Translations under genes and position numbers: made by a program | Notes under the pieces: generated by a model | Told to the model about the DNA's origin: nothing | The model's input: the letters and a program-made list of their open reading frames with translations, nothing else | Database searches by the model: none | Part shown: positions 1-7,704 of the stretch, in pieces | Numbering within the stretch: position 1 is the first letter of the stretch | Layout: every line of letters begins with the position of its first letter | Assembly: GCA_964393615.1 (NCBI GenBank) | Contig: CAYMUR010000095.1 | Coordinates: forward strand, 1 to 19,129 | Length of the DNA: 19,129 bases | Direction: 5' to 3' | Source of the DNA: CAYMUR01 sp964393615 | GTDB taxonomy: Bacteria; Planctomycetota; Planctomycetia; Pirellulales; Pirellulaceae

Positions 1-1
1 T

Positions 2-745
2 AACCAAGACGTCCACATCACTGTCGACGATTTATCCCTTTACCACTCTGCCACCGGCGACCCGTTGGATCTGCAAGATCCAGGTTTTCATTATGAGGGG
101 GCAGCTTATCAAGCTACCTGGAATTTCCCTGATATCACGCATGTCCCACCTGGTTACTACACAGCCGTCCTCACAAGTGCCAACATAACAAACCACGACG
201 GTCTATCACTGGATGGTGACGCCAATGGCATGGCGGGTGACGACTACCAACATCTCTTTCTCATCGCCCAGGCCGGTGACACCGATTTAGACGGTGACGT
301 CGACATCCTGGACTTCAACACGTTCGTCCAGCATCTTGACCCCATTGGCCAAACCTCACCTCTCCTGTGGAATCAAGGAAATTTCAATGGTGACCTGGAC
401 GTTGACATTCATGATTTTTTTCAACTCATCCACCATTTTTCACCATCGGGCTACACCACCATTCATTCCTCGTTGACGGCCAACCTGGCATTCGCAAATT
501 TAGCGACCGAACACACTTCAAGGTCACCACGTGTCGAGTCGTTCAATGTCCTACCCCAACTCGATTCAGAAATTGTACAATTCCGTTCGCCCGATTTCGC
601 AAAACCCTTTACCGCAGGTTCCATCAGCGACCCTCTCTTGCTGCAGGACCTGGCCTTGCTACGCCACTCTCGTTATCATTACAATTTACAGGTCCTGGAT
701 TCGACGTTTGCAGAATCCCCTCTGTTTGAGCCTGGCTTTTTCTAA
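2..745 (+). CDS. Secreted protein with C-terminal dockerin-like Ca-binding loops (5' partial)
   Basis: The frame is open to the left edge of the window, so only the C-terminal part (about 247 residues) is present; the first in-frame alternative start (TTG at 65) is not likely to be the real one. Two calcium-loop segments are visible: a D-x-D-x-D-G-x-V-D-x-x-D type loop encoded around 278-315 (DTDLDGDVDILD) and a second N-x-N-G-D-x-D-V-D-x-x-D loop around 379-415, separated by about 22 residues. This paired arrangement is that of type I dockerin modules, which planctomycetes carry at the C-termini of many large secreted proteins, probably for anchoring or folding rather than in a cellulosome. 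The roughly 110 residues after the module have no recognisable motif. The catalytic or adhesive part must lie upstream of the window. A small lipoprotein gene follows after 26 bp, so the two are probably cotranscribed. Family is fairly sure; function unknown. Confidence 0.75.
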   Translation, partial: NQDVHITVDDLSLYHSATGDPLDLQDPGFHYEGAAYQATWNFPDITHVPPGYYTAVLTSANITNHDGLSLDGDANGMAGDDYQHLFLIAQAGDTDLDGDVDILDFNTFVQHLDPIGQTSPLLWNQGNFNGDLDVDIHDFFQLIHHFSPSGYTTIHSSLTANLAFANLATEHTSRSPRVESFNVLPQLDSEIVQFRSPDFAKPFTAGSISDPLLLQDLALLRHSRYHYNLQVLDSTFAESPLFEPGFF

Positions 746-771
746 CATAACTGTTTGCGGGAGGTGTTAAC

Positions 772-1245
772 GTGTCAATGCACAAGTACCTCGTTGGATG
801 TCACCTTGTATTATTCACGATTTTCAGCGGCTGCAACCAAGCAGACACCAACACCATTTCCGCATCGGGCATTGTCATCTACGCAGGTTCCCCGGTCGCA
901 GGAGCCGAGGTTGCCTTTCTTCCCGTAGACCTCTCTTCGGAAACTAAACCGGCCCGTGGAACCACCGATAGCAATGGCAGATTTGTCGCCAAGACCTATT
1001 TTTCGTCCCAGGTAGATGCAAAAGGCGTGCGCCCCGGTCAATACACCGTGACCGTGCAGAAACTTGCACCTCCCAATGGCATGACCATGGATGAATGGCA
1101 GATAGCAAATATGGAGAACGCCAATTCTACCCCGCCGCTGCGGTCGCTGGTTCCCGAAAAATTCTCCAGCGCAGAAACGTCCGGCTTAAGTGCAACCGTC
1201 GAAAAAGACGGCGAAAATGACTTTACGTTTGACTTGGGATCGTAA
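772..1245 (+). CDS. Small lipoprotein, carboxypeptidase-regulatory-like (transthyretin-like) domain
   Basis: 157 residues with a hydrophobic N-terminus ending in a lipobox (I-F-S-G-C, Cys at about 21), so a lipid-anchored exported protein. After the Cys comes a single beta-sandwich-like domain: G-x-V-x-Y-x-G-x-P-V-x-G-A-x-V-x-F near residues 33-50, T-T-D-S-N-G-R-F near 64-71, and G-V-R-P-G-Q-Y-T-V-T-V near 85-95. This pattern is typical of the carboxypeptidase-regulatory-like domain found in hundreds of small planctomycete lipoproteins; no enzyme activity is expected. I chose the GTG at 772 because GGAGG at 760-764 sits 7 nt before it; the ATG at 778 would be 13 nt away. It follows the dockerin-like protein by 26 bp and faces the POT transporter gene tail to tail. 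Role unknown; a cell-surface structural or binding role is a guess. Confidence 0.85.
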   Translation: MSMHKYLVGCHLVLFTIFSGCNQADTNTISASGIVIYAGSPVAGAEVAFLPVDLSSETKPARGTTDSNGRFVAKTYFSSQVDAKGVRPGQYTVTVQKLAPPNGMTMDEWQIANMENANSTPPLRSLVPEKFSSAETSGLSATVEKDGENDFTFDLGS

Positions 1246-1287
1246 AAAGATCCTGCACCAGCCCTAGGGACTCTCCTGGCCTGGTGC
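1237..1287. terminator. Inverted repeats between convergent genes, possible bidirectional terminator
   Basis: Two inverted repeats lie at the tail-to-tail junction. GGATC (1237-1241) pairs with GATCC (1249-1253) across the lipoprotein stop codon, and GCACCAG (1255-1261) pairs with CTGGTGC (1281-1287) across the transporter stop codon, with a CCCTAGGG palindrome in its loop. Neither stem is followed by a T-run, so this is not a canonical intrinsic terminator; the position is the main argument. Confidence 0.35.
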
Positions 1288-2994
1288 CACTGAATGACTT
1301 TGCATGAAATCGCGATACGTGTAGAACGACGCGCGAACCCCAAACAGCAAAGCAGCCAATGCCATTAAACCGGCAAACAACCAAAAGGATTGGTTCAATT
1401 CCAAATCGTTGATGCGGGTGATCACGGCAACCAGCTTGTTCCCTAACGCCACCGACAACAGCCAAAAACCCATGACCGTGGACTTCATACGACGGGGTGC
1501 CTGTGTATAGGCAAACTCCAAGCCGGTAATAGAAACCATGACTTCGGATTGCGTCATGATCAGGTAAGGAAAGAATTGCCATAGTACAGAAATCTTTACG
1601 TTTTCACTGGCAGCCGTATCGATCCACGTTTGCAAAAGTGCCACCACGACAAACGCGAGTGACGCAATAAACATCCCTAACGTCATTTTCCGTAAGGGCG
1701 TCAGTACCACCCCGCAGCGTTCGGCGCAGGGATAGAAAACAAAATTATTCAACGGAATTAACGCCATCACCATGAGTGGGTTCAAGGCGGAAATTTGACT
1801 GGGAAGCAGTTTGCCATGGTAACTGAACAAGATGACGTTCAATTCCATCTGCTGTGCCTGGCGTACCCAGCTCGAAGCGTGCTGATCAAACAAGGCCCAA
1901 AATACACTCACCAAAAGAAACACACTCACGACCCGAATGACCGCCAGCGGACCTGCTGTTTTTTGCTCCCCGAATTTTTCGACCGAGGCGGCAAAAAACC
2001 AGTGATTGCGAATGGATGTCGACGCAATGTCCGGAGGTAAACGTCGCCTCGCTATTGTTGTCTGACCCTTGCTCCATGACAGGGCAGCATGGCTAAGAAT
2101 CGCTAAAAAACCATCGTCTTGTTCAATTCGCTGCCGCCACAAAAAAAGTGACAGTCCTGCCGTTACACTTACGGCCAAAATACTCCAAAAAGTAAAGGTT
2201 GACAGGTAAGGCACGCCCCAACAGAACATGGGAAACGCTATCAATCCCGTGAACAGCAATGACGAGTTGATTACGTCCAGTAGACCAAGCCGACCTCCCG
2301 GCTGCGGAGGCACATGCACAAATTGATGCCTTCCCATCCAGAACAACACCGTCGCGATGAGCATCAGCAAGCCTGGCAAACCAAAGGCAATGCTGGTGTG
2401 GAATTCATAACCGCCAACATCGAACGACCAATCCAAATGCCGCTGTTCCCAGACGCGAATGTACGGTATGAGAAGTGTTGCAAAAAACGAACCAAAATTA
2501 ATCACAAAATAAAATCCCTGAAACACTTTCGCCAAGTAATGCCAGTTACCTTTTCCAAACTGGTCACCAACGTGTGCGGATACACAAGGCTTGATTCCGC
2601 CTGATCCGATGGCGATGAGCCCCAGTCCAATCCACATCCCCTGGATCGAGTTTTCAGCAATCGCCAAGACAAAATGCCCCAGGCAATAAATACCCGAAAG
2701 CCACAAAATCGTCCGATATTTCCCCAAAAGACGATCGGAAATGATCGCTCCCAACATCGGAAAGGCATAGACACCCGCCACAAAGAGATGCACCATTTCC
2801 TGGGCATTCTGCTCAGCCTGCCCAACCGATTGCGCTACAAATAACCCAGTGATATGAACTTGCAAGATCGACTTCATCCCGTAGAAGCTGAAGCGTTCAC
2901 ATCCCTCGTTACCAATAATGTATCTCACGCCTCCCGGGTATCCGGTTTGCCCAGGATCGGGAGTCGTCGAGTACTTACGGGAACTGCTCATCAT
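1264..2994 (-). CDS. POT/PTR2-family proton-dependent oligopeptide symporter
   Basis: About 576 residues, a polytopic inner-membrane protein of the proton-dependent oligopeptide transporter family (major facilitator superfamily), expected to import di- or tripeptides with protons. The family hallmarks are all present: the E-x-x-E-R-F-x-F-Y-G motif on helix 1 (E30, E33, R34), which couples protons and peptide; the PTR2 signature G-S-G-G-I-K-P...D-Q-F at about 130-146; and F-Y-F-V-I-N-F-G-S at about 161-169. Length fits (450-600). The open frame extends to a TTG at 3006, but adjacent ATG codons at 2994 and 2991 are more plausible; none has a clear SD. It is on the same strand as the kinase gene, 178 bp downstream of it. 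That gap holds a perfect 10-bp palindrome (TGTCCGGACA, 3133-3142) and no obvious promoter. Substrate cannot be told from sequence; some relatives carry nitrate or other small solutes, but the intact ExxER motif favours peptides. Confidence 0.92.
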   Translation of the reverse strand: MMSSSRKYSTTPDPGQTGYPGGVRYIIGNEGCERFSFYGMKSILQVHITGLFVAQSVGQAEQNAQEMVHLFVAGVYAFPMLGAIISDRLLGKYRTILWLSGIYCLGHFVLAIAENSIQGMWIGLGLIAIGSGGIKPCVSAHVGDQFGKGNWHYLAKVFQGFYFVINFGSFFATLLIPYIRVWEQRHLDWSFDVGGYEFHTSIAFGLPGLLMLIATVLFWMGRHQFVHVPPQPGGRLGLLDVINSSLLFTGLIAFPMFCWGVPYLSTFTFWSILAVSVTAGLSLFLWRQRIEQDDGFLAILSHAALSWSKGQTTIARRRLPPDIASTSIRNHWFFAASVEKFGEQKTAGPLAVIRVVSVFLLVSVFWALFDQHASSWVRQAQQMELNVILFSYHGKLLPSQISALNPLMVMALIPLNNFVFYPCAERCGVVLTPLRKMTLGMFIASLAFVVVALLQTWIDTAASENVKISVLWQFFPYLIMTQSEVMVSITGLEFAYTQAPRRMKSTVMGFWLLSVALGNKLVAVITRINDLELNQSFWLFAGLMALAALLFGVRASFYTYRDFMQSHSVAPGQESP

Positions 2995-3172
2995 GCAGCA
3001 AAACAACAGTGCATCTTGTTAAAGAAACAAAAGAGACTACCTACATCCACGGGACACCTCTTGATTCAAACCTAGCGACAAACAACGACGACTACAAGGA
3101 CCAAGAAGCAACACTTTCCATATCATAAGTGATGTCCGGACAGCCAGGCACCACCAACAACCAGGTGAGCGT

Positions 3173-6082
3173 CTATTGCAGATCGCCTGTCGACTCAGCA
3201 CGCTCCAACACCTCGACTTCCAGAGAAGCAGGAACACGCGGCAACTCACTCGCTTGCACCCCTGCAGATAAACCATATTTTTGCGCGCCACCATTGGACA
3301 ACATTTTGCCCCAGCTATAATCACTCGGCAGCAGATCGGATACGGGTCGATCGTTTGCGGGCAGCACAAAAGGTGAAACCGCCAGTTCTTTCCAGGTACG
3401 GTTTAATCCAACAAAAGCATGGCACCACTGCTGGAAATCAAACATCCGCAAAGGAACTGTTTCGACGGATGACTCCACTACAAAATAGGATCCACCTGTC
3501 TGGCTACCAGCAACCGTGAGGAACACATTATGGTCCCCTTCAAAATGCACTTGCTGCGCTTCGCGGAATTGAGACTCAGGGATTTTTTGTCGAATCAAAG
3601 ATTCGCCGGCAGACGTAAGGAGCGTGGAATCCTCACAATGTATTTGCACGCACGGTCCCTCCGAATCCTTATCCCCTACAACTAACTGGCACAGGCCACG
3701 GTCCATCACAGCGGTTGTCTGGTTCAATGACAATTTCACCAACGGCATTTCCTGGCTGACATTTTTGTGGTCGGCTATCTCTAGCAGGCGTTCGGTCGTA
3801 ATGAGGAAACTATTTTGCAAATCCACACGCAAGGGTAGCGAATCAACCGCTCTGACTACCGTTGCTTCACCCCGCACGACGCTGTTTTCCAAATGAATAG
3901 ACACGGGTAAGAATGGTCCGTTACTGGGATCCACCGCGGTCCCAGAAAAACGTTTCTGGCGTGGAGCCAAGTGGAAGCACACGGCATTCTCATAAAACGA
4001 ATGGCGACCGCGGTCCGAATTTCGCATCGTAAGCGTGCTATCCTGCAGGGTCAATTGAGACACGCCTTGCAACGAAAATAAACTCCATTGATCCACTGGG
4101 TATGGCAAATCAAGTTCACAATGAACACCACGCAACGCCATTTTGGAGTCGTACAGGGTAATCATCGTCGTTCGATCAAAATCTGTTGGATTAAAAGCAA
4201 GAATCGGTTCAAAGCCTTGTCCAGCACGCACTACCAGCTGTGGTACACGGATATCTAACGGTCTCTGGCCACTTGCTTGACGACCGGAAAACCGCAATTC
4301 GATCGCTTCCAGCCTGGCAGCATGTTGCGGGTCGGCATGCAAATAGTGAATGGCTGTGGCCAACTCTGCAAACACCATCATATCATCGTGTCGATTTCCT
4401 TTATGCGGCCCGACAACAATTAATGTGGGTTGCCCGCTGGAAAGCATTCCTTTGCGAGACTCCGTTTCGCTGCGTTCTGATGCGCGTACGACTGACAAGA
4501 TCGGTTCATCTTCCTTGGCCAACTCTCGTTTATCAGGAATCTCGTTCTCGCGTTCAAAATAACTGGCATCCTGGTTACCACCCTCGACCGATGTTTCGAC
4601 ACGTGATGTACCAGCTTCATCATTATCTGTCGCTGCCGATCCCGTATCGACAGGAATCTGCGACAGAGACAATTTCTCCTCGTTCAATGCAACCGTTTCA
4701 CTTTCGACCTGTCCAGGCCCTGCAACGACCCCCAATTCCCCCGCCTTCTCTGGCGGCCGTAACGGTTGCGGATTCTCTGTACCGACGAAATCCGGATCCG
4801 AACTCGACGTCTTCAGATTCCTGCCAATCCCTGGTCGACTCGGAAACACGTCATGCCCGGGAACCAACAAATCCAATCCAAACACAATGACAAACAACAG
4901 GACTACGGAAGCAAGCCACGGAATATGCCGTTCCCACGAGGATAAGGTTGGCAGAGAAGGTGTGACCCAAACCGTGCCACTTCGTTCGGCAGACTTCAGA
5001 CCGAACTGCTCTACGACCAACAACAACTCGCCAATGAGCTGACTCGCTGTCTGCTGTCGTTGGCCAGGCGTTTTGGCAAGCATTTTACATAACACTGCGG
5101 CCAGTTCGGCTGGAACATCAGTACGATAGCCACAAATATCGGGCGGATCGTCACTGGTATGGCTAAGCAATTTCTGCAAGACAGTGCCTTCGGAAAAAGG
5201 AGGCTGGCCCGAAAGCATGAAAAACAGCGTACAGCCTAGCGAGTAGACATCACTACGGACATCAGCAGAGCGCGGATCACGGGCCTGCTCGGGCGATATG
5301 TAGTCGAACGTTCCAAGCGTGACACCACTGGCAGTTAAATCCTCCTTACCGGATTCAAACTGGTGCAAACGGGCCAACCCCATGTCAACCAGTTTGGCAC
5401 GACCTGTCGACGTGACAAGAACATTGGAAGGCTTGATATCCCGGTGCACCACGTCACGGCACGATGCGTGGTGCAAGGCTTCGGCAATCTGCAAAGTATA
5501 ATTGACGGCATCGTCCACAGAACGAGGACCTTGCTGATTAACCAGGTCACGAATATTGACCCCGTCAATGTATTCAAAAACAATATAATTCCAGCCTTCA
5601 TGCTCTCCCACATAAAAAACTCGTGCAATATTTTCATGATCCAGCCTGGCAGCACTCTGCGCCTCTAACTGGAACCTTTTTTTCAATTCACCATCTGAAC
5701 CTTGTCCGCGTGAAAGAATTTTGACGGCAACTGTCCGTCGAAGATTTGTGTCGTGGGCGCGAAATACAGCGCCCATCCCGCCACCACCAATAAATCGATC
5801 CAGACGCAACGACCCTAACATCTCACCTTCGAGGGCACTGCCAATTTCTTTTGTACTTAACCGTCCCGCCACACTAAATGGTGATAGGCCTCCTCCAGAG
5901 ATGGCGGTCCTTTCCTTATCACTAGGTTCAGAAGAACTAGCAGGCCGAATGACGGTCGGAGCATCAGGCACCACCGGTGGCCCCCCTGAAACGGTTGGCC
6001 GCGATGCCGGCAACTTCAATTCAGAATCACGATCACGTGAACTGGCGCCGGAATCCTCGGACCCCTGATTCGTGCTCGACAC
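3173..6082 (-). CDS. Membrane-anchored Ser/Thr protein kinase with beta-helix-like ectodomain
   Basis: 969 residues. A disordered Ser/Pro-rich stretch (1-90) precedes a Hanks-type kinase domain (about 93-360): glycine loop G-G-G-G-M-G (99-104), VAVK lysine K121, alpha-C glutamate E140, H-R-D-I-K-P-S-N (213-220; D215, K217, N220), metal-binding D233 in a DMG variant of DFG, and S-P-E (263-265) in place of APE. All catalytic residues are kept, so it should be active. One membrane span lies at about 388-407. An acidic low-complexity linker (about 420-550) follows, then some 400 residues of short beta-strand repeats that resemble a pectate-lyase-type parallel beta-helix, which would sit outside the cytoplasmic membrane. 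The GTG start at 6082 is fixed by AAGGAG 8 nt upstream. The kinase plus carbohydrate- or ligand-binding-like ectodomain suggests a sensor, but the ligand and phosphorylation targets are unknown. The POT transporter is the next gene downstream. Confidence 0.92.
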   Translation of the reverse strand: MSSTNQGSEDSGASSRDRDSELKLPASRPTVSGGPPVVPDAPTVIRPASSSEPSDKERTAISGGGLSPFSVAGRLSTKEIGSALEGEMLGSLRLDRFIGGGGMGAVFRAHDTNLRRTVAVKILSRGQGSDGELKKRFQLEAQSAARLDHENIARVFYVGEHEGWNYIVFEYIDGVNIRDLVNQQGPRSVDDAVNYTLQIAEALHHASCRDVVHRDIKPSNVLVTSTGRAKLVDMGLARLHQFESGKEDLTASGVTLGTFDYISPEQARDPRSADVRSDVYSLGCTLFFMLSGQPPFSEGTVLQKLLSHTSDDPPDICGYRTDVPAELAAVLCKMLAKTPGQRQQTASQLIGELLLVVEQFGLKSAERSGTVWVTPSLPTLSSWERHIPWLASVVLLFVIVFGLDLLVPGHDVFPSRPGIGRNLKTSSSDPDFVGTENPQPLRPPEKAGELGVVAGPGQVESETVALNEEKLSLSQIPVDTGSAATDNDEAGTSRVETSVEGGNQDASYFERENEIPDKRELAKEDEPILSVVRASERSETESRKGMLSSGQPTLIVVGPHKGNRHDDMMVFAELATAIHYLHADPQHAARLEAIELRFSGRQASGQRPLDIRVPQLVVRAGQGFEPILAFNPTDFDRTTMITLYDSKMALRGVHCELDLPYPVDQWSLFSLQGVSQLTLQDSTLTMRNSDRGRHSFYENAVCFHLAPRQKRFSGTAVDPSNGPFLPVSIHLENSVVRGEATVVRAVDSLPLRVDLQNSFLITTERLLEIADHKNVSQEMPLVKLSLNQTTAVMDRGLCQLVVGDKDSEGPCVQIHCEDSTLLTSAGESLIRQKIPESQFREAQQVHFEGDHNVFLTVAGSQTGGSYFVVESSVETVPLRMFDFQQWCHAFVGLNRTWKELAVSPFVLPANDRPVSDLLPSDYSWGKMLSNGGAQKYGLSAGVQASELPRVPASLEVEVLERAESTGDLQ

Positions 6083-6090
6083 CTGAACAG

Positions 6091-6096
6091 CTCCTT
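6091..6096 (-). promoter_or_regulatory. Shine-Dalgarno site of the kinase gene
   Basis: Read on the minus strand this is AAGGAG, 8 nt before the GTG at 6082-6080. It decides the start of the kinase gene in favour of GTG. Confidence 0.75.
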
Positions 6097-6171
6097 TTAT
6101 AGCCTGGATGCCACACTGCCATGCTTCCTAAACGACTCGAATCGTCGACAAGGCGACGCAATCGAAGTCAT

Positions 6172-6195
6172 CTCCGGTTTTCCCAAAAAACCGAG
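6172..6195 (-). promoter_or_regulatory. Hairpin in the kinase leader
   Basis: CGGTTTT (6175-6181) and AAAACCG (6187-6193) are perfect complements with a 5-nt loop, and with one bulged base the stem can extend by CTC/GAG. It falls between the predicted kinase promoter and its start codon. There is no T-run after it, so it looks like a leader structure rather than a terminator. Function unknown. Confidence 0.35.
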
Positions 6196-6255
6196 ATCCC
6201 GCGCGGCCTGGCACCACTCTCTGGACGAATGTCCCTAAGAAAAGTGATCTCCTTA

Positions 6256-6284
6256 TTTTATACGTACTCGGCGGGAGCGTCAAT
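6256..6284 (-). promoter_or_regulatory. Sigma70-like promoter of the kinase gene
   Basis: On the minus strand TTGACG (6284-6279, 5 of 6 matches to the -35 consensus) is followed by a 17-bp spacer and TAAAAT (6261-6256, 5 of 6 matches to the -10 consensus). Transcription would start near 6249 and give a leader of about 165 nt before the GTG. This is the best promoter match I found in the window, judged by eye only. Confidence 0.55.
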
Positions 6285-6469
6285 TCAGTGATTAGACTGC
6301 CCAACGACGGCAAGTTCCATCATCCTGAGACCGGTTTTTACAACGGTACCTTTCCACATCTTCGTCGCCTCCGTAAACTGGTGCGTGAGCGAACGATTTC
6401 GTGCCGCAGCACCTATCGTGATTTTTTCAAAAACGATCGACCCGACACTTAGACAGGGCAGAATAATTC

Positions 6470-7594
6470 ATGACTAATACCAATGCTTCTCACGGAATCG
6501 CAGGCTCCGCCGAAATCATCACGCCAGCCGTTCTGGTGTTTCATGATCGGCTCGAACGTAATCTTGCCAAGATGATAAAAATAGCTGGCAACCCGGCCAG
6601 ATTGCGCCCACATTGCAAGACCTATAAACTACGCGAGGTGGTGCGATTACAACTTGAAAAACAAATTAATAAATTCAAAGCAGCGACCTTTGCCGAAGCG
6701 GAAATGCTGGTTTCGAGCGGCGTGCAAGACGTGCTTCTGGCTTACAACGTCGTGGGACCTAATATTTGCCGCGCCGTTCAGTTTGTAAAAACATTTCCCC
6801 AGGTGACTTTCGCCGTGACGGCAGATCATGCTGTGCCAATCCAACAACTTGGCACAGCCATGTCGGCAGAAAACCAGACCATCGATGTGCTGTTGGATTT
6901 CGATGCAGGAATGCACCGGACCGGAATTGCTCCTGGAACAACGGCTCGTGAACTATATCGACAGATCGTCCAGCAGGATGGCCTGCGGGCTGGCGGACTA
7001 CACGTCTATGACGGTCATCACCATCAAGTGGACGTGAACGAACGCCGCACCGCGTGCATGGCGTGTTGGGAATCCGTCTCCAATTTTCGGGATAGCCTCG
7101 TCGGCCAGGACTGGCCGGTACCGCGTATCGTCATGGGAGGTACTGGAAGTTTTCCGATCTATGCTTCGATCGAGGACCCCTCGATCGAATTAAGTCCCGG
7201 AACATGTGTATTTCACGATGCTGGTTATACGGCAAGTTTTCCAGACATGGATTTCGAACCGGCAGCTTTGATACTGACTCGTGTCATCAGCCGGCCCACG
7301 TCAGACCGGGTCACTCTGGATTTAGGCTACAAAGCCGTCGCTGCGGATCCCCCGGCTGATCGTCGTGTTTTGTTTCCAGATCTCCCCGATGCAAAACTCG
7401 TCATCCAGAACGAAGAACACCTGGTTATAGAAACTTCTTCCGCAGAACGCTTCCAGCCCGGCGACGAACTGCTGGCAGTCCCCTATCACATTTGCCCGAC
7501 CACCGCGTTACACAAACAGGTACATCTAATTCGGGACGGTGCCTTCACTGAATGTTGGGATGTTGTTGCGCGGGATCGACGATTAACCGTCTGA
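6470..7594 (+). CDS. D-threonine aldolase / D-serine dehydratase-like PLP enzyme
   Basis: 374 residues with the fold-type III (alanine-racemase-like) architecture. The N-terminal barrel carries R-P-H-C-K-T-Y-K (46-53), where K50 is the expected PLP Schiff-base lysine, and a glycine-rich phosphate-binding stretch G-G-T-G-S (223-227). The C-terminal beta domain carries H340-I-C342-P-T, matching the His-x-Cys zinc site of eukaryotic-type D-serine dehydratase (Dsd1), whereas D-threonine aldolases usually show His-x-Asp. Expected reactions are therefore D-serine or D-threo-hydroxyamino acid breakdown in the cytoplasm; dehydratase versus aldolase cannot be settled by reading. Many planctomycetes have members annotated only as D-TA family PLP-dependent enzyme. 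The ATG has no strong SD. It stands 110 bp before the acetylesterase gene, and a weak 7-bp inverted repeat (AGACACA 7594-7600 / TGTGTCT 7633-7639) starts right at its stop codon, so it may be a separate transcription unit. Confidence 0.88.
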   Translation: MTNTNASHGIAGSAEIITPAVLVFHDRLERNLAKMIKIAGNPARLRPHCKTYKLREVVRLQLEKQINKFKAATFAEAEMLVSSGVQDVLLAYNVVGPNICRAVQFVKTFPQVTFAVTADHAVPIQQLGTAMSAENQTIDVLLDFDAGMHRTGIAPGTTARELYRQIVQQDGLRAGGLHVYDGHHHQVDVNERRTACMACWESVSNFRDSLVGQDWPVPRIVMGGTGSFPIYASIEDPSIELSPGTCVFHDAGYTASFPDMDFEPAALILTRVISRPTSDRVTLDLGYKAVAADPPADRRVLFPDLPDAKLVIQNEEHLVIETSSAERFQPGDELLAVPYHICPTTALHKQVHLIRDGAFTECWDVVARDRRLTV

Positions 7595-7704
7595 GACACA
7601 TCACAGCCCTCGGCCAGCAGGCGACCGACCACTGTGTCTAAAACATCGACAACGGGAATCATAATTTTTTTTACGACGATTGCTAGCCTTGGGAGCCCCG
7701 AGAC

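Larger units (their letters stand above)
6083..6469. other. Divergent intergenic region, 387 bp
   Basis: This gap separates the kinase gene (minus) from the PLP-enzyme gene (plus). It holds a sigma70-like promoter and a leader hairpin for the kinase. On the plus-strand side I see no convincing promoter; the only structure is an AT-rich imperfect inverted repeat around 6420-6438 (ATTTTTT-C-AAAAA). A 61-codon open frame (6128-6313, minus) has no family features and overlaps the promoter, so I do not call it a gene. No tRNA or small RNA is recognisable. Confidence 0.6.

Noticed and set aside
4240..4890. 216-codon open frame on the plus strand inside the kinase gene
   Set aside because: Fully antisense to the linker and ectodomain of a convincing kinase gene, with no family features.
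6128..6313. 61-codon open frame on the minus strand between kinase and PLP-enzyme genes
   Set aside because: It overlaps the predicted kinase promoter and leader hairpin, has no recognisable family features and no Shine-Dalgarno site.
7662..7672. T-run in the gap after the PLP-enzyme gene as an intrinsic terminator
   Set aside because: No stem lies directly before it; the nearest inverted repeat ends more than 20 bp upstream and has a 32-nt loop.
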